Shown one piece after another: positions 45,501 through 53,395 of a DNA stretch of 64,000 bases. Within the stretch, counting starts at the first letter, position 1, and the number at the start of each line of letters is the position of its first letter. The stretch covers positions 1-64,000 of the forward strand of contig NVWL01000047.1 of NCBI GenBank assembly GCA_002733645.1, written 5' to 3'. A program made the position numbers and the translations under genes. A model generated the notes under the pieces. The model was not told where the DNA came from, ran no database searches, and saw nothing but the letters and a program-made list of their open reading frames with translations. This DNA is from Oceanobacter sp. Lineage in GTDB: Bacteria; Pseudomonadota; Gammaproteobacteria; Pseudomonadales; Oceanobacteraceae.

Positions 45501-46319
45501 TATTCTGCTATCCAATCTGTTTGCATCGTCAATTAATATTAGGTAGTTTCCTGGCTCGCTAAAGCGACTCTGCAAATCTCTTACTAAATCTGCGCCTTTA
45601 TCAAACACACAATATGCTTTAAGGCTAGGGTCTTTTTTACACATTTCATTAAGGAGATTTACGGAAAAAAGTGTTTTTCCAACACCTGCGCTACCAGTCA
45701 CCAATAGAAATTTAGACTTTTCAAGTAGCGCACACCCATGATCTAGCAATTCTTCTTGAAAAAGTAATTTGTTATCGATTGGTGTGGTGAGATGATTGTT
45801 GCCGTAACGAGCAACAAAATCATCCGTAGATAGAATCTGACCAGTATCTAATGACAAACCAAGATATTCTTCTGATAGAATCGGATAACAATTTTTAATT
45901 CCGAACGCGATTGAATCAAGACCACACAAAGTTGGAACTATATTAAGCTTTATACATTTTTGACTAAGCTGATTAATTTCGTTTGTGGCTAGCTTCCCAA
46001 GATAGCAGATAATGATCTCACTAATCTGATCTATTTTTATACCCGTTTTCCCTTCATCCAGACACTTATCAATATCATCCGAAATCTTGTCAAAGAGCCT
46101 GTCCTGCTGCACTGTATATTCAGAAAAAATGTACTTCCCGTCTTTTTGAATAAAAAGCGTGTCGGGAGTTCCCTTTACCACTCTATCCGTGGTTTGCATC
46201 ATTCCAATTGGGTTTATATTTTTATAGCCTTTCCTGTGTAACCAGTCATCGCATAGCCGCTGAAAAACTCCGCCTTCGAGTTCAAGTAATTTGCTTTTTA
46301 TTTGATTTAATGTGGCCAT
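42552..46319 (-). CDS. Large STAND-type NTPase with N-terminal nuclease-like domain; candidate defence protein
   Basis: A 1255-residue protein in three parts. Residues about 1-150 resemble a restriction-endonuclease fold: Glu15 in LEGGVFQRL, Asp53 in KGTPDTLFIQ and Glu67 in FSEYTVQ occupy the usual acidic positions, but the lysine of a PD-(D/E)xK site is replaced by Thr69. Residues about 185-400 are a P-loop NTPase with Walker A GSAGVGKT (209-216), Walker B LILIDDAN (260-267) and a sensor VATVRD. The remaining 800 residues are predicted all-helical repeats with no named domain, as in sensor regions of STAND (Avs-like) anti-phage proteins. Codon use is much more AT-rich than housekeeping neighbours. 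An attC-like site and a HEPN-type gene lie upstream. The immune role is inferred from architecture. Confidence 0.7.
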   Translation of the reverse strand: MATLNQIKSKLLELEGGVFQRLCDDWLHRKGYKNINPIGMMQTTDRVVKGTPDTLFIQKDGKYIFSEYTVQQDRLFDKISDDIDKCLDEGKTGIKIDQISEIIICYLGKLATNEINQLSQKCIKLNIVPTLCGLDSIAFGIKNCYPILSEEYLGLSLDTGQILSTDDFVARYGNNHLTTPIDNKLLFQEELLDHGCALLEKSKFLLVTGSAGVGKTLFSVNLLNEMCKKDPSLKAYCVFDKGADLVRDLQSRFSEPGNYLILIDDANRLDSRIDYLLHYLNEYDASRNYRMVATVRDYAVDSVVEKANKVTAINKLVVNKLSNDQIKNLLEELFDIKNFEYQQRIQDIADGNARLAIMAARVAIEKQSIRSIQNVATLYDDYFGNNDGVKEIIGNPNLLLTACAISLFRKIDKLNEVQMSIVRDLFGIQGSEFWDHVKHLHKLEIVDLYEDEVVRMSDQVLSTYLFYSAVFHKKTISFSTIVKNIFPRFKGAIADALNPVIRAFDQRAIIADIRQEVTTIYEELLSSSNRDEILVFLDAFWFALPTSALTFTNEIIENTPKHSDGWEKVTFEESKSNTEDLILSILCKIRYIGESELNISTNLICDYLEKYPDLLGQVIKLFADDYAFKPDDWKYAYSIQSTLVDLLIERMSTKDNYLYSRLFILVAKSFLPIEHREHIWRGDVINIITFRLSPDEYLDPIRKKLILHLSLLMLDEPVSGYAFEVIKEYISRLGYESEEMAKADLPAIEEYLIAKFDKNKISHCFLVKDLCERLDSISVDYPESWKTDFDNEILRLSDLLLEDRAERKMLEIDYEEYKKYRFDEIAAYFEDTNKDKFRAFLDQAAILHDSLTGRDRSYSIGEGMRIVFNVVAEKHKDKFFAYTSIYLEYDDIFELNTYIFITELVRNNPSKDVFTLINSKEFKWKRHWLLACYSALPDEGINEEGLKNLLTLITSLDSWEYLFGIDFLEKYITVDESVFCKVTRIMLDKYESTKELGFVRPLDHIFNPYSSTNKRLMELYGTDKEIVVEAYLVMIDFDNHFDYAGKTLEILYTENCKILELVVDKIYSRERWPSSYTNMPDMKFLWKMETYLSDVEAYALCIFEKEKESYIGHDNIFVKLFEKSKDAREDDYTDRQEAFLIHSMKKHCENFEYIHFLFCVASGMREDFRIDMVREFIALDDELDHFIKLDYEFTTRSWSGSRVPILEKEKEFLIKLASIFTSVKLINHKAYVEKQIDYKIGHIESEKKRDFLESR

Positions 46320-46429
46320 ATAAAATTTAACCTACAAACAATTAAACGATTTTTATAAGGGAGAAATTTAGTGCCAGAGCAATAATTCAACGTCTGCTTT
46401 AGGTAGAAATCAGACTTACTGCGACCACC

Positions 46430-46500
46430 GTGTAACGTCCTCATTTTGGGTGATTTGGAGCGCAGCAGAAAACCAATCCGACAACATGCGTTTGTTAGCC
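46430..46500 (-). mobile_element. attC-like integron recombination site
   Basis: On the minus strand 71 bases run from GGCTAAC to GTTACAC, with complementary TAAC and GTTA cores. Between them imperfect arms can pair (CAT/ATG, TTG/CAA, GA/TC, TTGG/CCAA) around a loop TTTTCTGCTGCGCT, of the form seen in attC sites. The stop codon of the HEPN gene falls inside the left core, which is typical of cassette genes. No integrase gene is in the window. The outer bases deviate from the RYYYAAC and GTTRRRY consensus. Confidence 0.5.
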
Positions 46501-47415
46501 ATGATTTCCTCCGCATGTGCAGCAAACATCATACTCAATACTGATTACATTGCCTGGGCACCCATCTTGAGTACAATCTTCTCTTTTTACCAGATGAAGT
46601 GAATCGCATACAAAGCAGAACAACTGTTCCGAATCATATTCATTAGGTCTTAGTACTGCATACTTTGGCTCGATTGAATCATATTTTTCACTTTCGTATT
46701 TGCACTCAGGACATATATAGAGGCGCTGTTTCCTATCAATTTTGAAGAATCGCGTCGTTTCTGCCGGTTTCAAGAAATCGAAAACAGTTAAGAACTCCTT
46801 GGCCACCAAGCCTTCTACATGGTCAGTATCTAAAAATACATGTGACGCGGCTGAGTTATTAAGGAATTCTCTTCTGGTAGCTACCCAGTTTTCACTGGTA
46901 TAAAGATATTCATGCACATCAAGAAGAATTAAAACCACATCTTCAGCCGATACATTTAGCTCTTTATCTACCGTATGCATGGCTTTATTTCGTAACTTTC
47001 TAAGCCTTTCAAATAAAATAGAAAAATCCGAATCTAGCTTTTTCTCGTGAACCGTATCGTGAACTCTAATTAAATCTTGGGCATCGATAGCTCTGAACTC
47101 TGAATAGCTTATTCCTGTTCCATCATTGTCTTTTGGCCAATCAGAATGATTTCCGGATATAAGCAAGTAAGGACTAACCGCAACAAGCCTACCTTTTATC
47201 GCAAGTTCTACGCCTTGCTGGGCAATGATCAATGATGTCAGGATTCTTTGGCGAGCTGCCTCCCAAAAAGCCTTTTCATCATCTTTGTCTACTTCAACGT
47301 AGCCTCTGGCCTCTTCGAGAGCTAGCAAAAATGAAATAACAATATCCCAAGCAAAATCAAATTGAGCCTTTGCTGCGGAATCAAACTCTTCGCTTGTTGG
47401 AATATCCTTAATCAT
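46495..47415 (-). CDS. HEPN-motif protein with C-terminal zinc ribbons; candidate defence RNase
   Basis: A 306-residue protein I do not recognise as a whole. A helical N-terminal region contains FERLRKLRNKAMHTVDKEL, in which Arg142 and His147 form the Rx4H motif of HEPN ribonucleases. Nine Cys follow in the C-terminal 75 residues (235, 238, 267, 270, 281, 286, 298, 299, 301), spaced as two zinc ribbons (CPEC/CFVC and Cx4C/CCxC). HEPN RNases act in many toxin and anti-phage systems. Its stop is inside an attC-like site, and the STAND NTPase gene begins 175 bases further on the same strand. Composition is AT-rich like the NTPase gene. Partnership of the two is inference. Confidence 0.65.
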   Translation of the reverse strand: MIKDIPTSEEFDSAAKAQFDFAWDIVISFLLALEEARGYVEVDKDDEKAFWEAARQRILTSLIIAQQGVELAIKGRLVAVSPYLLISGNHSDWPKDNDGTGISYSEFRAIDAQDLIRVHDTVHEKKLDSDFSILFERLRKLRNKAMHTVDKELNVSAEDVVLILLDVHEYLYTSENWVATRREFLNNSAASHVFLDTDHVEGLVAKEFLTVFDFLKPAETTRFFKIDRKQRLYICPECKYESEKYDSIEPKYAVLRPNEYDSEQLFCFVCDSLHLVKREDCTQDGCPGNVISIEYDVCCTCGGNHG

Positions 47416-47902
47416 GAATTTTGAAAATTTCCTTGAACTATAAGTTTCTGGCTAACAGTTTATTCATACGCATGCGCGTTTTGACGCTTCGCTTCCTTTT
47501 GATGTTTCGAGTCTAACCCACTGTCTCTGCTACGAAAAGTGCCTTCAACTATCACTTTCCTTAGCGTGTAAACGCGCATGCGCGTTTACACGCCAGTTAA
47601 CTCTTCACACTTGGCACACTATCACTTTGGCAAAATTCGTAATGTATTGATTAGTAATAGTTTTTATTATTCGTCGGCGGCTAATCGCGCATGGCAATTT
47701 TTTGGTGGAACGTAAACGCGCATAGAATCTGTCAAGTCGCTAGATATACTGTATATAACCTACAAAACTATCAGTAAATTTTCCTTTCAATATAGCTCGT
47801 TCCAATCACAAAGGGGTTTAAAGGTGACTATCCATTTTCATGTCCGGTTAACCTAGGCAAGTTTGAATTGATGCAGTGATCTTTTATATGGCTAGTTGAT
47901 AT
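47416..47902. other. Gene-free stretch with repeated CGCGCAT motifs
   Basis: No credible gene is present on either strand. The phrase acgcatgcgcgttt occurs at 47468-47481, a 30-base palindrome at 47564-47593, taatcgcgcatgg at 47682-47694 and gtaaacgcgcat at 47712-47723. The decamer ctatcacttt is directly repeated at 47549-47558 and 47619-47628, flanking the palindrome. It marks the upstream edge of the accessory segment. Confidence 0.6.
47564..47593. repeat. 30-base perfect palindrome
   Basis: The half-site gcgtgtaaacgcgca is followed directly by its reverse complement, with no spacer. A loop-free palindrome of this length is more likely a protein-binding or recombination site than an RNA terminator; no T-run follows. 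Confidence 0.9.
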
Positions 47903-47932
47903 GTTGGGTTACGCGCTTCGCGCTAACCCAAC
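47903..47932. repeat. REP-like hairpin (gttgggtta ... taacccaac)
   Basis: Arms gttgggtta and taacccaac enclose a GC-rich cgcgc/gcgc stem with a short ttc loop and one bulged base. From memory, elements of this sequence family are scattered between genes in many gammaproteobacteria. It lies between the accessory segment and the cysS terminator. Confidence 0.65.
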
Positions 47933-47970
47933 CTACGATTTTGAGCGGTATTTTCACATTCGACAAACAC

Positions 47971-48000
47971 AAAAACGCCGGGCAATACCCGGCGTTTCGT
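47971..48000 (-). terminator. Intrinsic terminator of cysS
   Basis: Nine-base arms aacgccggg and cccggcgtt with a five-base loop (47974-47982 and 47988-47996) are followed on the minus strand by a T-rich tract. It begins 28 bases after the cysS stop. Confidence 0.9.
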
Positions 48001-48024
48001 TATTCAGCTAACAGGTCAAACCCG

Positions 48025-49395
48025 TTACGACTTCGACCAGCTCGTCCCTTCTGGCACGTCTTTTAACACGATGCCTTTGGCAACCAGTTCATCACGCACG
48101 GCATCGGCAGTGGCGAAGTCTTTGGCTTTTTTCGCCGCGATACGTTTGGCGATCATTTCTTCAATCCATGCGGCGTCGTCACCTGCACCGGCTTGCAAGA
48201 ATGTTTGTGGGTCAGCTTGTAAGCAACCCAGTACACTGCCTAAGTATTTAAGCTGACCTGCGAGTGCAGCTTGTTCGTCGCCGGTGGTTTTGTTCACTTC
48301 GCGCACGAGGTCGAATAAAGCGGCGATGGCTTCAGGTGTATTGAAGTCGTCGTCCATGGCGGCATGGAAGCGTTTTGAGTATTCGTTGTCGATATCAACT
48401 GCTTCCCCAACATTAGCTTCTTGAAGTGCGTTGTAAAAACGCTCCAGTTTGGCTTGCGCTTCATCTAGGCTGTTGTCTAAGTAACTTACGTGCGAGCGGT
48501 AGTGGCTTGAGATTAGGAAGAAGCGCACTACTTCGCCGTCGTATTTTTCGAGAATATCGCGAATGGTAAAGAAGTTGCCTAGTGACTTAGACATTTTCTC
48601 AGCACCTAAGCGCAAGGCACCGGCGTGTATCCAAGTGTTGGCGTAGGTTTTGCCAGTCGCGGCTTCGCTTTGGGCGATTTCATTCTCGTGGTGTGGGAAT
48701 TTTAAGTCTGGCCCACCACCATGAATGTCGAAGGTATCGCCTAGGCAGCAGGTCGACATGGCAGAGCATTCGATGTGCCAGCCCGGACGACCAATGCCCC
48801 ATGGCGAATCCCAATGTGGCTCTTCAGGTTTGGCGGCTTTCCAAAGTACGAAGTCGAGTGGATCTTCTTTATCCGAATCAACGCCCACGCGTGAACCGGC
48901 TTCGAGTTCATCCAATACTTTGCCCGAGAGTTTGCCGTAGCCTTCAAATTTGCGCACGCGATAGTAAACGTCACCGTTGGGTACGGCGTAGGCGTATTCT
49001 TTTTCGATCAGTGTTTGCACAAGTTTGATGATGTCATCAATGTGCGCGGTGGCGCGTGGCTCGTGTGTTGGGCGCTCAATGCCTAGCTGATCAAAATCGT
49101 CGTTCATGGCGTTGGCGAAACGATCAACCAAATTTAAAAATGGTTCGCCGTTTTCATTCGCGCGTTGAATAATTTTGTCGTCGATGTCGGTGACGTTACG
49201 GATGTAGTTTACGTCCAGCCCGATATGACGCATGTAGCGCACAATTAAATCGAACGCTAAAAATGCGCGCGCGTGGCCAAGGTGACAATAATCGTAAACC
49301 GTCATGCCACACACGTACATGCCGACTTTACCGGGTACGAGGGGTTTAAATTCTTCTTTCTGACGAGTCAGGGTATTAAAAATATGTAGCGTCAT
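48025..49395 (-). CDS. cysS: Cysteinyl-tRNA synthetase
   Basis: A 456-residue class I aminoacyl-tRNA synthetase. The HIGH-type motif is HLGH at 38-41, the zinc-binding Cys29 lies in [10 protein letters not shown], and the second catalytic motif is KMSKSLGN. The zinc-site phrase WHIECSAMS is also present. It starts three bases after glnS, forming a glnS-cysS operon ended by the hairpin at 47971; the same pair is adjacent in Pseudomonas. Confidence 0.97.
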   Translation of the reverse strand: MTLHIFNTLTRQKEEFKPLVPGKVGMYVCGMTVYDYCHLGHARAFLAFDLIVRYMRHIGLDVNYIRNVTDIDDKIIQRANENGEPFLNLVDRFANAMNDDFDQLGIERPTHEPRATAHIDDIIKLVQTLIEKEYAYAVPNGDVYYRVRKFEGYGKLSGKVLDELEAGSRVGVDSDKEDPLDFVLWKAAKPEEPHWDSPWGIGRPGWHIECSAMSTCCLGDTFDIHGGGPDLKFPHHENEIAQSEAATGKTYANTWIHAGALRLGAEKMSKSLGNFFTIRDILEKYDGEVVRFFLISSHYRSHVSYLDNSLDEAQAKLERFYNALQEANVGEAVDIDNEYSKRFHAAMDDDFNTPEAIAALFDLVREVNKTTGDEQAALAGQLKYLGSVLGCLQADPQTFLQAGAGDDAAWIEEMIAKRIAAKKAKDFATADAVRDELVAKGIVLKDVPEGTSWSKS

Positions 49396-49398
49396 GAC

Positions 49399-51072
49399 TT
49401 AGCCTTGGGTCAATGAATTATCTTCGCGCAAACCAATGGTTAAATTGAAAACTGGTTTGTCTGCTGAGTGGTCGTAGCGATCAGCCACGTAATACCCTTC
49501 TCGCTCGAATTGGAAGTTAGATTCTGGAGCAACCTGTCCCAGCGCGGGTTCGCTGTAGGCCGTGACGATTTTTAATGAATCTTTGTTTACGTGATCCATA
49601 AAATCGCCGTCGCATTTATCCGGCGCTGCGGTGGTGAATAAGCGCTCGTACAATCGTAATTCAATGTCTTTGCATTGCGTTGCCGACACCCAATGCACTA
49701 CGCCTTTCGGGTTAACACCGTCGGCTGGGTTTTCACCCAAGGTGCCTTCGATTAAGTTGGCACGAACGAGCACGACATTGCCCTGCTCGTCTTTTTCATA
49801 GCTGGTTGCTTCAATCACATAAGAGTGACGCAAACGAATACGCTTACCTGGGGTAAATTTCTTTTTAAATTTCTTGCTGTATTCTTCTTTGAAGTCGTCT
49901 TGATCGATCAGGATTTCACGCGTAAATGGCATTTCGCGTGATCCTAAATCCAACTCGTGGTGATAATCTGCAGAAACCATTTCTAGGTGATCTTCGTCTA
50001 GGTTTTCGATCACGACTTTCAGCGGGTTAATCACACACATAGCACGCGGTGCATTTTTATTTAGGTCATCACGCAAAGCGTGTTCGAGCATGGCAACATC
50101 CACCATGCCGTCACTGCGGCTGACACCAATCATGTCGCAGAAGTTACGTACCGAGCGCGGGGTAAAACCACGACGACGCATACCGGCAATGGTTGGCATA
50201 CGTGGGTCGTTCCACCCTGCGACCACGCCGTCATCCACCAGTGCTTTCAACTTGCGCTTTGAGGTCACGGTGTAATCTAGGTTTAGGCGGCCAAATTCGT
50301 ACTGCTTCGGATTGCCCGGAACTGGCAAATTCTCAATAAACCATTCGTACAACGGACGGTGATCTTCAAATTCCAATGTACAAATTGAGTGCGTGATACC
50401 TTCTAGCGCATCCGACTGACCATGGGTGAAGTCATAGTTCGGGTAGATACACCACTTGTCGCCGGTTTGATGGTGATGAATCTTGCGAATACGGTACATG
50501 ATGGGGTCACGCAAGTTCATGTTTGGCGATGCCATGTCGATTTTAGCGCGCAGTACTTTTGCACCTTCATCGAATTCACCGGCTTTCATGCGGGCAAACA
50601 AATCGAGGTTTTCTTCAATGCTGCGCTCACGATACGGACTGTTGGTGCCAGGCTCGGTGAGCGTGCCACGATATTCGCGTGCTTGCTCGGCATTTAAATC
50701 ACAAACGTAGGCGTTGCCTTCTTTAATAAGGTGCACTGCCCACTCATGTAACTGGTCAAAGTAGTTAGAAGCGTAATGAATCTCACCCGCCCACTGAAAG
50801 CCCAACCAAGTGATGTCGTCTTTGATGGCATCAATGTATTCTTGGCTTTCTTTTTCTGGGTTGGTGTCGTCAAAGCGCAAGTTGCATGCGCCACCAAACT
50901 GCTCGGCCACACCAAAATTAAGACAGATCGACTTAGCGTGCCCTACATGCAGGTAGCCGTTTGGCTCCGGCGGAAAGCGGGTCACGACGGAAGACACTCG
51001 CCCAGCGGCGAGGTCTTCTTGAATGATTTTTGCGATGAAATTATTGGCCGTGCTCGTTGTCGTATCAGTCAT
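49399..51072 (-). CDS. glnS: Glutaminyl-tRNA synthetase
   Basis: A 557-residue class I synthetase that charges tRNA-Gln directly. The motif PPEPNGYLHVGHAKS carries the HIGH equivalent (HVGH), and the KMSKS equivalent is the variant VTSKR. The frame is open from 51102, but the ATG at 51072 gives the family N-terminus length and has GGA seven to nine bases upstream. A GlnRS of this kind is normal for gammaproteobacteria. It is divergent from ppiB across 161 bases. Confidence 0.97.
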   Translation of the reverse strand: MTDTTTSTANNFIAKIIQEDLAAGRVSSVVTRFPPEPNGYLHVGHAKSICLNFGVAEQFGGACNLRFDDTNPEKESQEYIDAIKDDITWLGFQWAGEIHYASNYFDQLHEWAVHLIKEGNAYVCDLNAEQAREYRGTLTEPGTNSPYRERSIEENLDLFARMKAGEFDEGAKVLRAKIDMASPNMNLRDPIMYRIRKIHHHQTGDKWCIYPNYDFTHGQSDALEGITHSICTLEFEDHRPLYEWFIENLPVPGNPKQYEFGRLNLDYTVTSKRKLKALVDDGVVAGWNDPRMPTIAGMRRRGFTPRSVRNFCDMIGVSRSDGMVDVAMLEHALRDDLNKNAPRAMCVINPLKVVIENLDEDHLEMVSADYHHELDLGSREMPFTREILIDQDDFKEEYSKKFKKKFTPGKRIRLRHSYVIEATSYEKDEQGNVVLVRANLIEGTLGENPADGVNPKGVVHWVSATQCKDIELRLYERLFTTAAPDKCDGDFMDHVNKDSLKIVTAYSEPALGQVAPESNFQFEREGYYVADRYDHSADKPVFNLTIGLREDNSLTQG

Positions 51073-51233
51073 AACTGTCCGTATATGTGCAGTATCGTGC
51101 AAAAAAACTGTTTCTGTTGCCTTTATTCATGCAATCAGAACGCAGTGGGCCATGTCAGGCCACTAAAAAGGCGCTATTATACGCGCTCAAATCCCTTAAG
51201 GGATACCCGAACAACAAACTTCAGAGGCTAATA

Positions 51234-51731
51234 ATGATTCTGCTGACTACCAACTTTGGTGATATCAAAATCGAACTGAACCACGAGAAAGCACCTAAGA
51301 CAGCTGCTAACTTTGAACAATACGTGAAAGACGGCTTCTACGACGGTGTTATCTTCCACCGCGTGATCGACGGATTCATGATTCAGGGCGGCGGTTTTGA
51401 GCCGGGCATGAAGCAGAAAGAAACACGTGCTCAAATCGAGAACGAAGCAGACAACGGCCTAAAGAATGAAATCGGTACGCTGGCCATGGCCCGTACGATG
51501 GACCCTCATTCAGCCAGCGCTCAGTTCTTTATTAACGTCGCTGACAATGCCTTCTTGGATCACACGGCTAAAAACGATCAAGGCTGGGGTTACGCTGTAT
51601 TCGCTAAAATCGTTGATGGTATGGACGTGGTTAACCGCATCAAAGGTGTATCAACAACCATGGCGATGGGTCACCAAGATGTTCCTGCTGAAGATGTGAT
51701 CATCGAAAAAGCTGTCGTTGTAGAAGCATAA
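51234..51731 (+). CDS. ppiB: Cytosolic peptidyl-prolyl isomerase (cyclophilin B)
   Basis: A 165-residue cyclophilin. The catalytic Arg lies in [13 protein letters not shown], and the sequence [15 protein letters not shown] forms the substrate groove. No signal peptide is present, so it is the cytosolic PpiB type. The frame extends upstream to 51087, but the ATG at 51234 gives the exact family start [15 protein letters not shown] and follows AGAGGC. It is followed after 17 bases by lpxH, the same pair as in E. coli and Pseudomonas. Confidence 0.96.
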   Translation: MILLTTNFGDIKIELNHEKAPKTAANFEQYVKDGFYDGVIFHRVIDGFMIQGGGFEPGMKQKETRAQIENEADNGLKNEIGTLAMARTMDPHSASAQFFINVADNAFLDHTAKNDQGWGYAVFAKIVDGMDVVNRIKGVSTTMAMGHQDVPAEDVIIEKAVVVEA

Positions 51732-51748
51732 GTAGAATAAGTTTACTC

Positions 51749-52489
51749 ATGACTCACTACTTTATTTCGGATCTTCATCTAGACGCCCAACATCCAAAAA
51801 TGTCGAACGGCTTCTTTGGTTTTGTGAAAAATCTCCAAGAGTCAGGCTCTGCTAAGGCAGAGTCTCTCTACATATTGGGTGATTTTTTTGAGACTTGGGT
51901 GGGGGATGATTATCAAGATTCATTGAGTGAACAGATTAAATGTTCACTCAAGGAACTTAGCGACTCAGGTGTTGCTGTCTATTTTATGCACGGCAATCGT
52001 GACTTCTTGATGGGCGAGCAATTTGCCAACCAATGCGGTGGCACGTTACTCGATGAAGACACAATTATTACCGTGGGTAATGATCGCGCCCTACTCATGC
52101 ATGGCGATAGCTTGTGTACTCGCGATATTGAGTACATGAAAGCCCGACAACTTTTGCGTAATCCATTGTGGCAGGCCGATTTTTTAAGCAAGCCAATGGA
52201 TGCCAGAGTTGCCTTTGCCGCACAAGCGCGATCTGAAAGCCAATCAAGCCAGCAAATGAAAGCCAACGATATTATGGACGTCACACAAGCTGACGTTGAT
52301 AGTGAAATGACGAAAGCTGGTGTCGTGCGTTTAATTCACGGCCACACGCACCGCCCAAATACCCACTCATGGGAATTTAATGGTGAGGCGCGTGAGCGTA
52401 TTGTTCTGGGAGACTGGAGTGATAGCAAGGGTTGGATGATTCGCTGGGAGGCAGGTGAATTGCCAAGCCTTGAGTCGTTTGAGTTCTAG
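51749..52489 (+). CDS. lpxH: UDP-2,3-diacylglucosamine pyrophosphatase
   Basis: A 246-residue calcineurin-like hydrolase that converts UDP-2,3-diacylglucosamine to lipid X in lipid A synthesis. The metal ligands are visible: Asp8 and His10 in ISDLHLD, Asp45 in LGDFFETW, the HGNRDF motif at 81-86, a central MHGDS, and the C-terminal HGHTHRP. It is peripheral on the inner membrane. It is cotranscribed with ppiB. Lipid A genes lpxK and msbA lie 3-5 kb away in this window. Confidence 0.96.
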   Translation: MTHYFISDLHLDAQHPKMSNGFFGFVKNLQESGSAKAESLYILGDFFETWVGDDYQDSLSEQIKCSLKELSDSGVAVYFMHGNRDFLMGEQFANQCGGTLLDEDTIITVGNDRALLMHGDSLCTRDIEYMKARQLLRNPLWQADFLSKPMDARVAFAAQARSESQSSQQMKANDIMDVTQADVDSEMTKAGVVRLIHGHTHRPNTHSWEFNGEARERIVLGDWSDSKGWMIRWEAGELPSLESFEF

Positions 52490-52508
52490 CTCGTCTAAAG
52501 GTGGAAGC

Positions 52509-52556
52509 TTATGATTAGTCGCGGTGCGGTTTAATCCCCATACCGGCTAATCATAA
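52509..52556. terminator. Shared hairpin between convergent lpxH and the next gene
   Basis: Ten-base perfect arms ttatgattag and ctaatcataa (52509-52518 and 52547-52556) extend inward with partial GC pairing. No long T-run is present, so termination strength is uncertain. Confidence 0.45.
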
Positions 52557-52976
52557 TCATCGAATCAACCACTCTAAAGCAAGTGCTTCGTCATCGAATA
52601 CCCTAAAGTTGTAATTCGCGTTACGCATTACGGTTTCAAGAAACCTAAACGAGTCGTTTCCTTCCGCTTTGAGTAATGCTCCGCGTATTTCTGACGGGAC
52701 TTGTACTAGCGCTTTTAGTTTTTCGTACGCAAATTCATATTTTTCATTTACTGTGGTCGTACTTCTTGTATTTCTTAAATCGAGAAGGAATCGATTAATT
52801 TCAACCTTGTCGTTTACTTCCTTCAACCCCAGAGTCGCCTCCATCGCGATTGGCATCGTCATCAAAGGGGTAAGCACTACTAGCTGAATATAAGATTTAT
52901 CATATGCAACACTGATTTCAAATGCTTTGTCCAAAGCTACATCCTTAAAAAATCGATGTTTATCAACACTCTGCAT
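52557..52976 (-). CDS. Hypothetical STAS/SpoIIAA-like protein
   Basis: A protein of about 139 residues, not named. Its pattern of one short strand, then helix-strand units with YIQLVVLTPL, NRFLLDLRNT and a C-terminal FRVFDDEALALEWL, resembles STAS/SpoIIAA-like folds that act in signalling or anti-sigma antagonism. The equivalent of a phosphorylatable Ser cannot be assigned. A GTG at 52982 and the ATG at 52976 are both possible; neither has a good ribosome-binding site and ATG is chosen. It stands alone between lpxH and a small membrane-protein gene. Confidence 0.55.
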   Translation of the reverse strand: MQSVDKHRFFKDVALDKAFEISVAYDKSYIQLVVLTPLMTMPIAMEATLGLKEVNDKVEINRFLLDLRNTRSTTTVNEKYEFAYEKLKALVQVPSEIRGALLKAEGNDSFRFLETVMRNANYNFRVFDDEALALEWLIR

Positions 52977-53142
52977 CAGCACGACGGCCGCCGACTGATC
53001 CTTCGCTCATAGAATTAACACTACAGGAAGATTTAACATCAAGCACCAACTGAGATATTTTTATAATTATAGCTTAGGCCAATAAATTCACACCTTAGCC
53101 CTCGGCGCGACCTACGAAGAGGCCTCAGCAATGAGTTAATAC

Positions 53143-53358
53143 TTATTCAAAATCAATAAACTTAGGAAGAAACATCAAACTTAACCCAATGGCTAATAAG
53201 GGAAGCGTATCGGCTATAAAATAGGGATAAACCATCAAGGCAATGCCTGAATACTTCACGACCGTATTGGCTTGTTTTCGGCCATAGATAAAATAGCCAA
53301 AACCGATTGAACTGAAGAGCAAACCAAGGAATAAAGTTTCGGTATTGAGGTTAAGCAT
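53143..53358 (-). CDS. Small two-helix membrane protein
   Basis: A 71-residue protein with hydrophobic segments at about 9-24 and 34-65 and a basic turn GRKQANTVVK. I recall similar small proteins under the label amino-acid transport protein, but nothing in the sequence supports that function. It follows murB's stop region on the same strand and ends in the acidic FIDFE. The 160-base gap before it holds nothing recognisable. Confidence 0.5.
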   Translation of the reverse strand: MLNLNTETLFLGLLFSSIGFGYFIYGRKQANTVVKYSGIALMVYPYFIADTLPLLAIGLSLMFLPKFIDFE

Positions 53359-53395
53359 GGTTATGCCTCGTTAGGTCAGCTCAAACAGCTCTAAT

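Noticed and set aside
46307-46525. 72-codon minus-strand frame across the attC-like site
   Set aside because: It overlaps both the HEPN stop and the NTPase start, and covers the palindromic site; no coding features.
47450-47520. attC-like phrase ggctaacagtttattcat on the plus strand before the HEPN gene
   Set aside because: The left core is suggestive, but no matching right core follows within normal attC length; kept only as part of the motif-rich gap.
41161-47600. CRISPR array or restriction-modification system in the accessory region
   Set aside because: No regularly spaced repeats and no methyltransferase or specificity subunit were seen; only the nuclease-like head of the NTPase is relevant.
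47740-47765. LexA-box-like phrase tactgtatataacc
   Set aside because: Only the left half matches the SOS box (CTGT-N8-ACAG); the right half is absent and no SOS gene follows.
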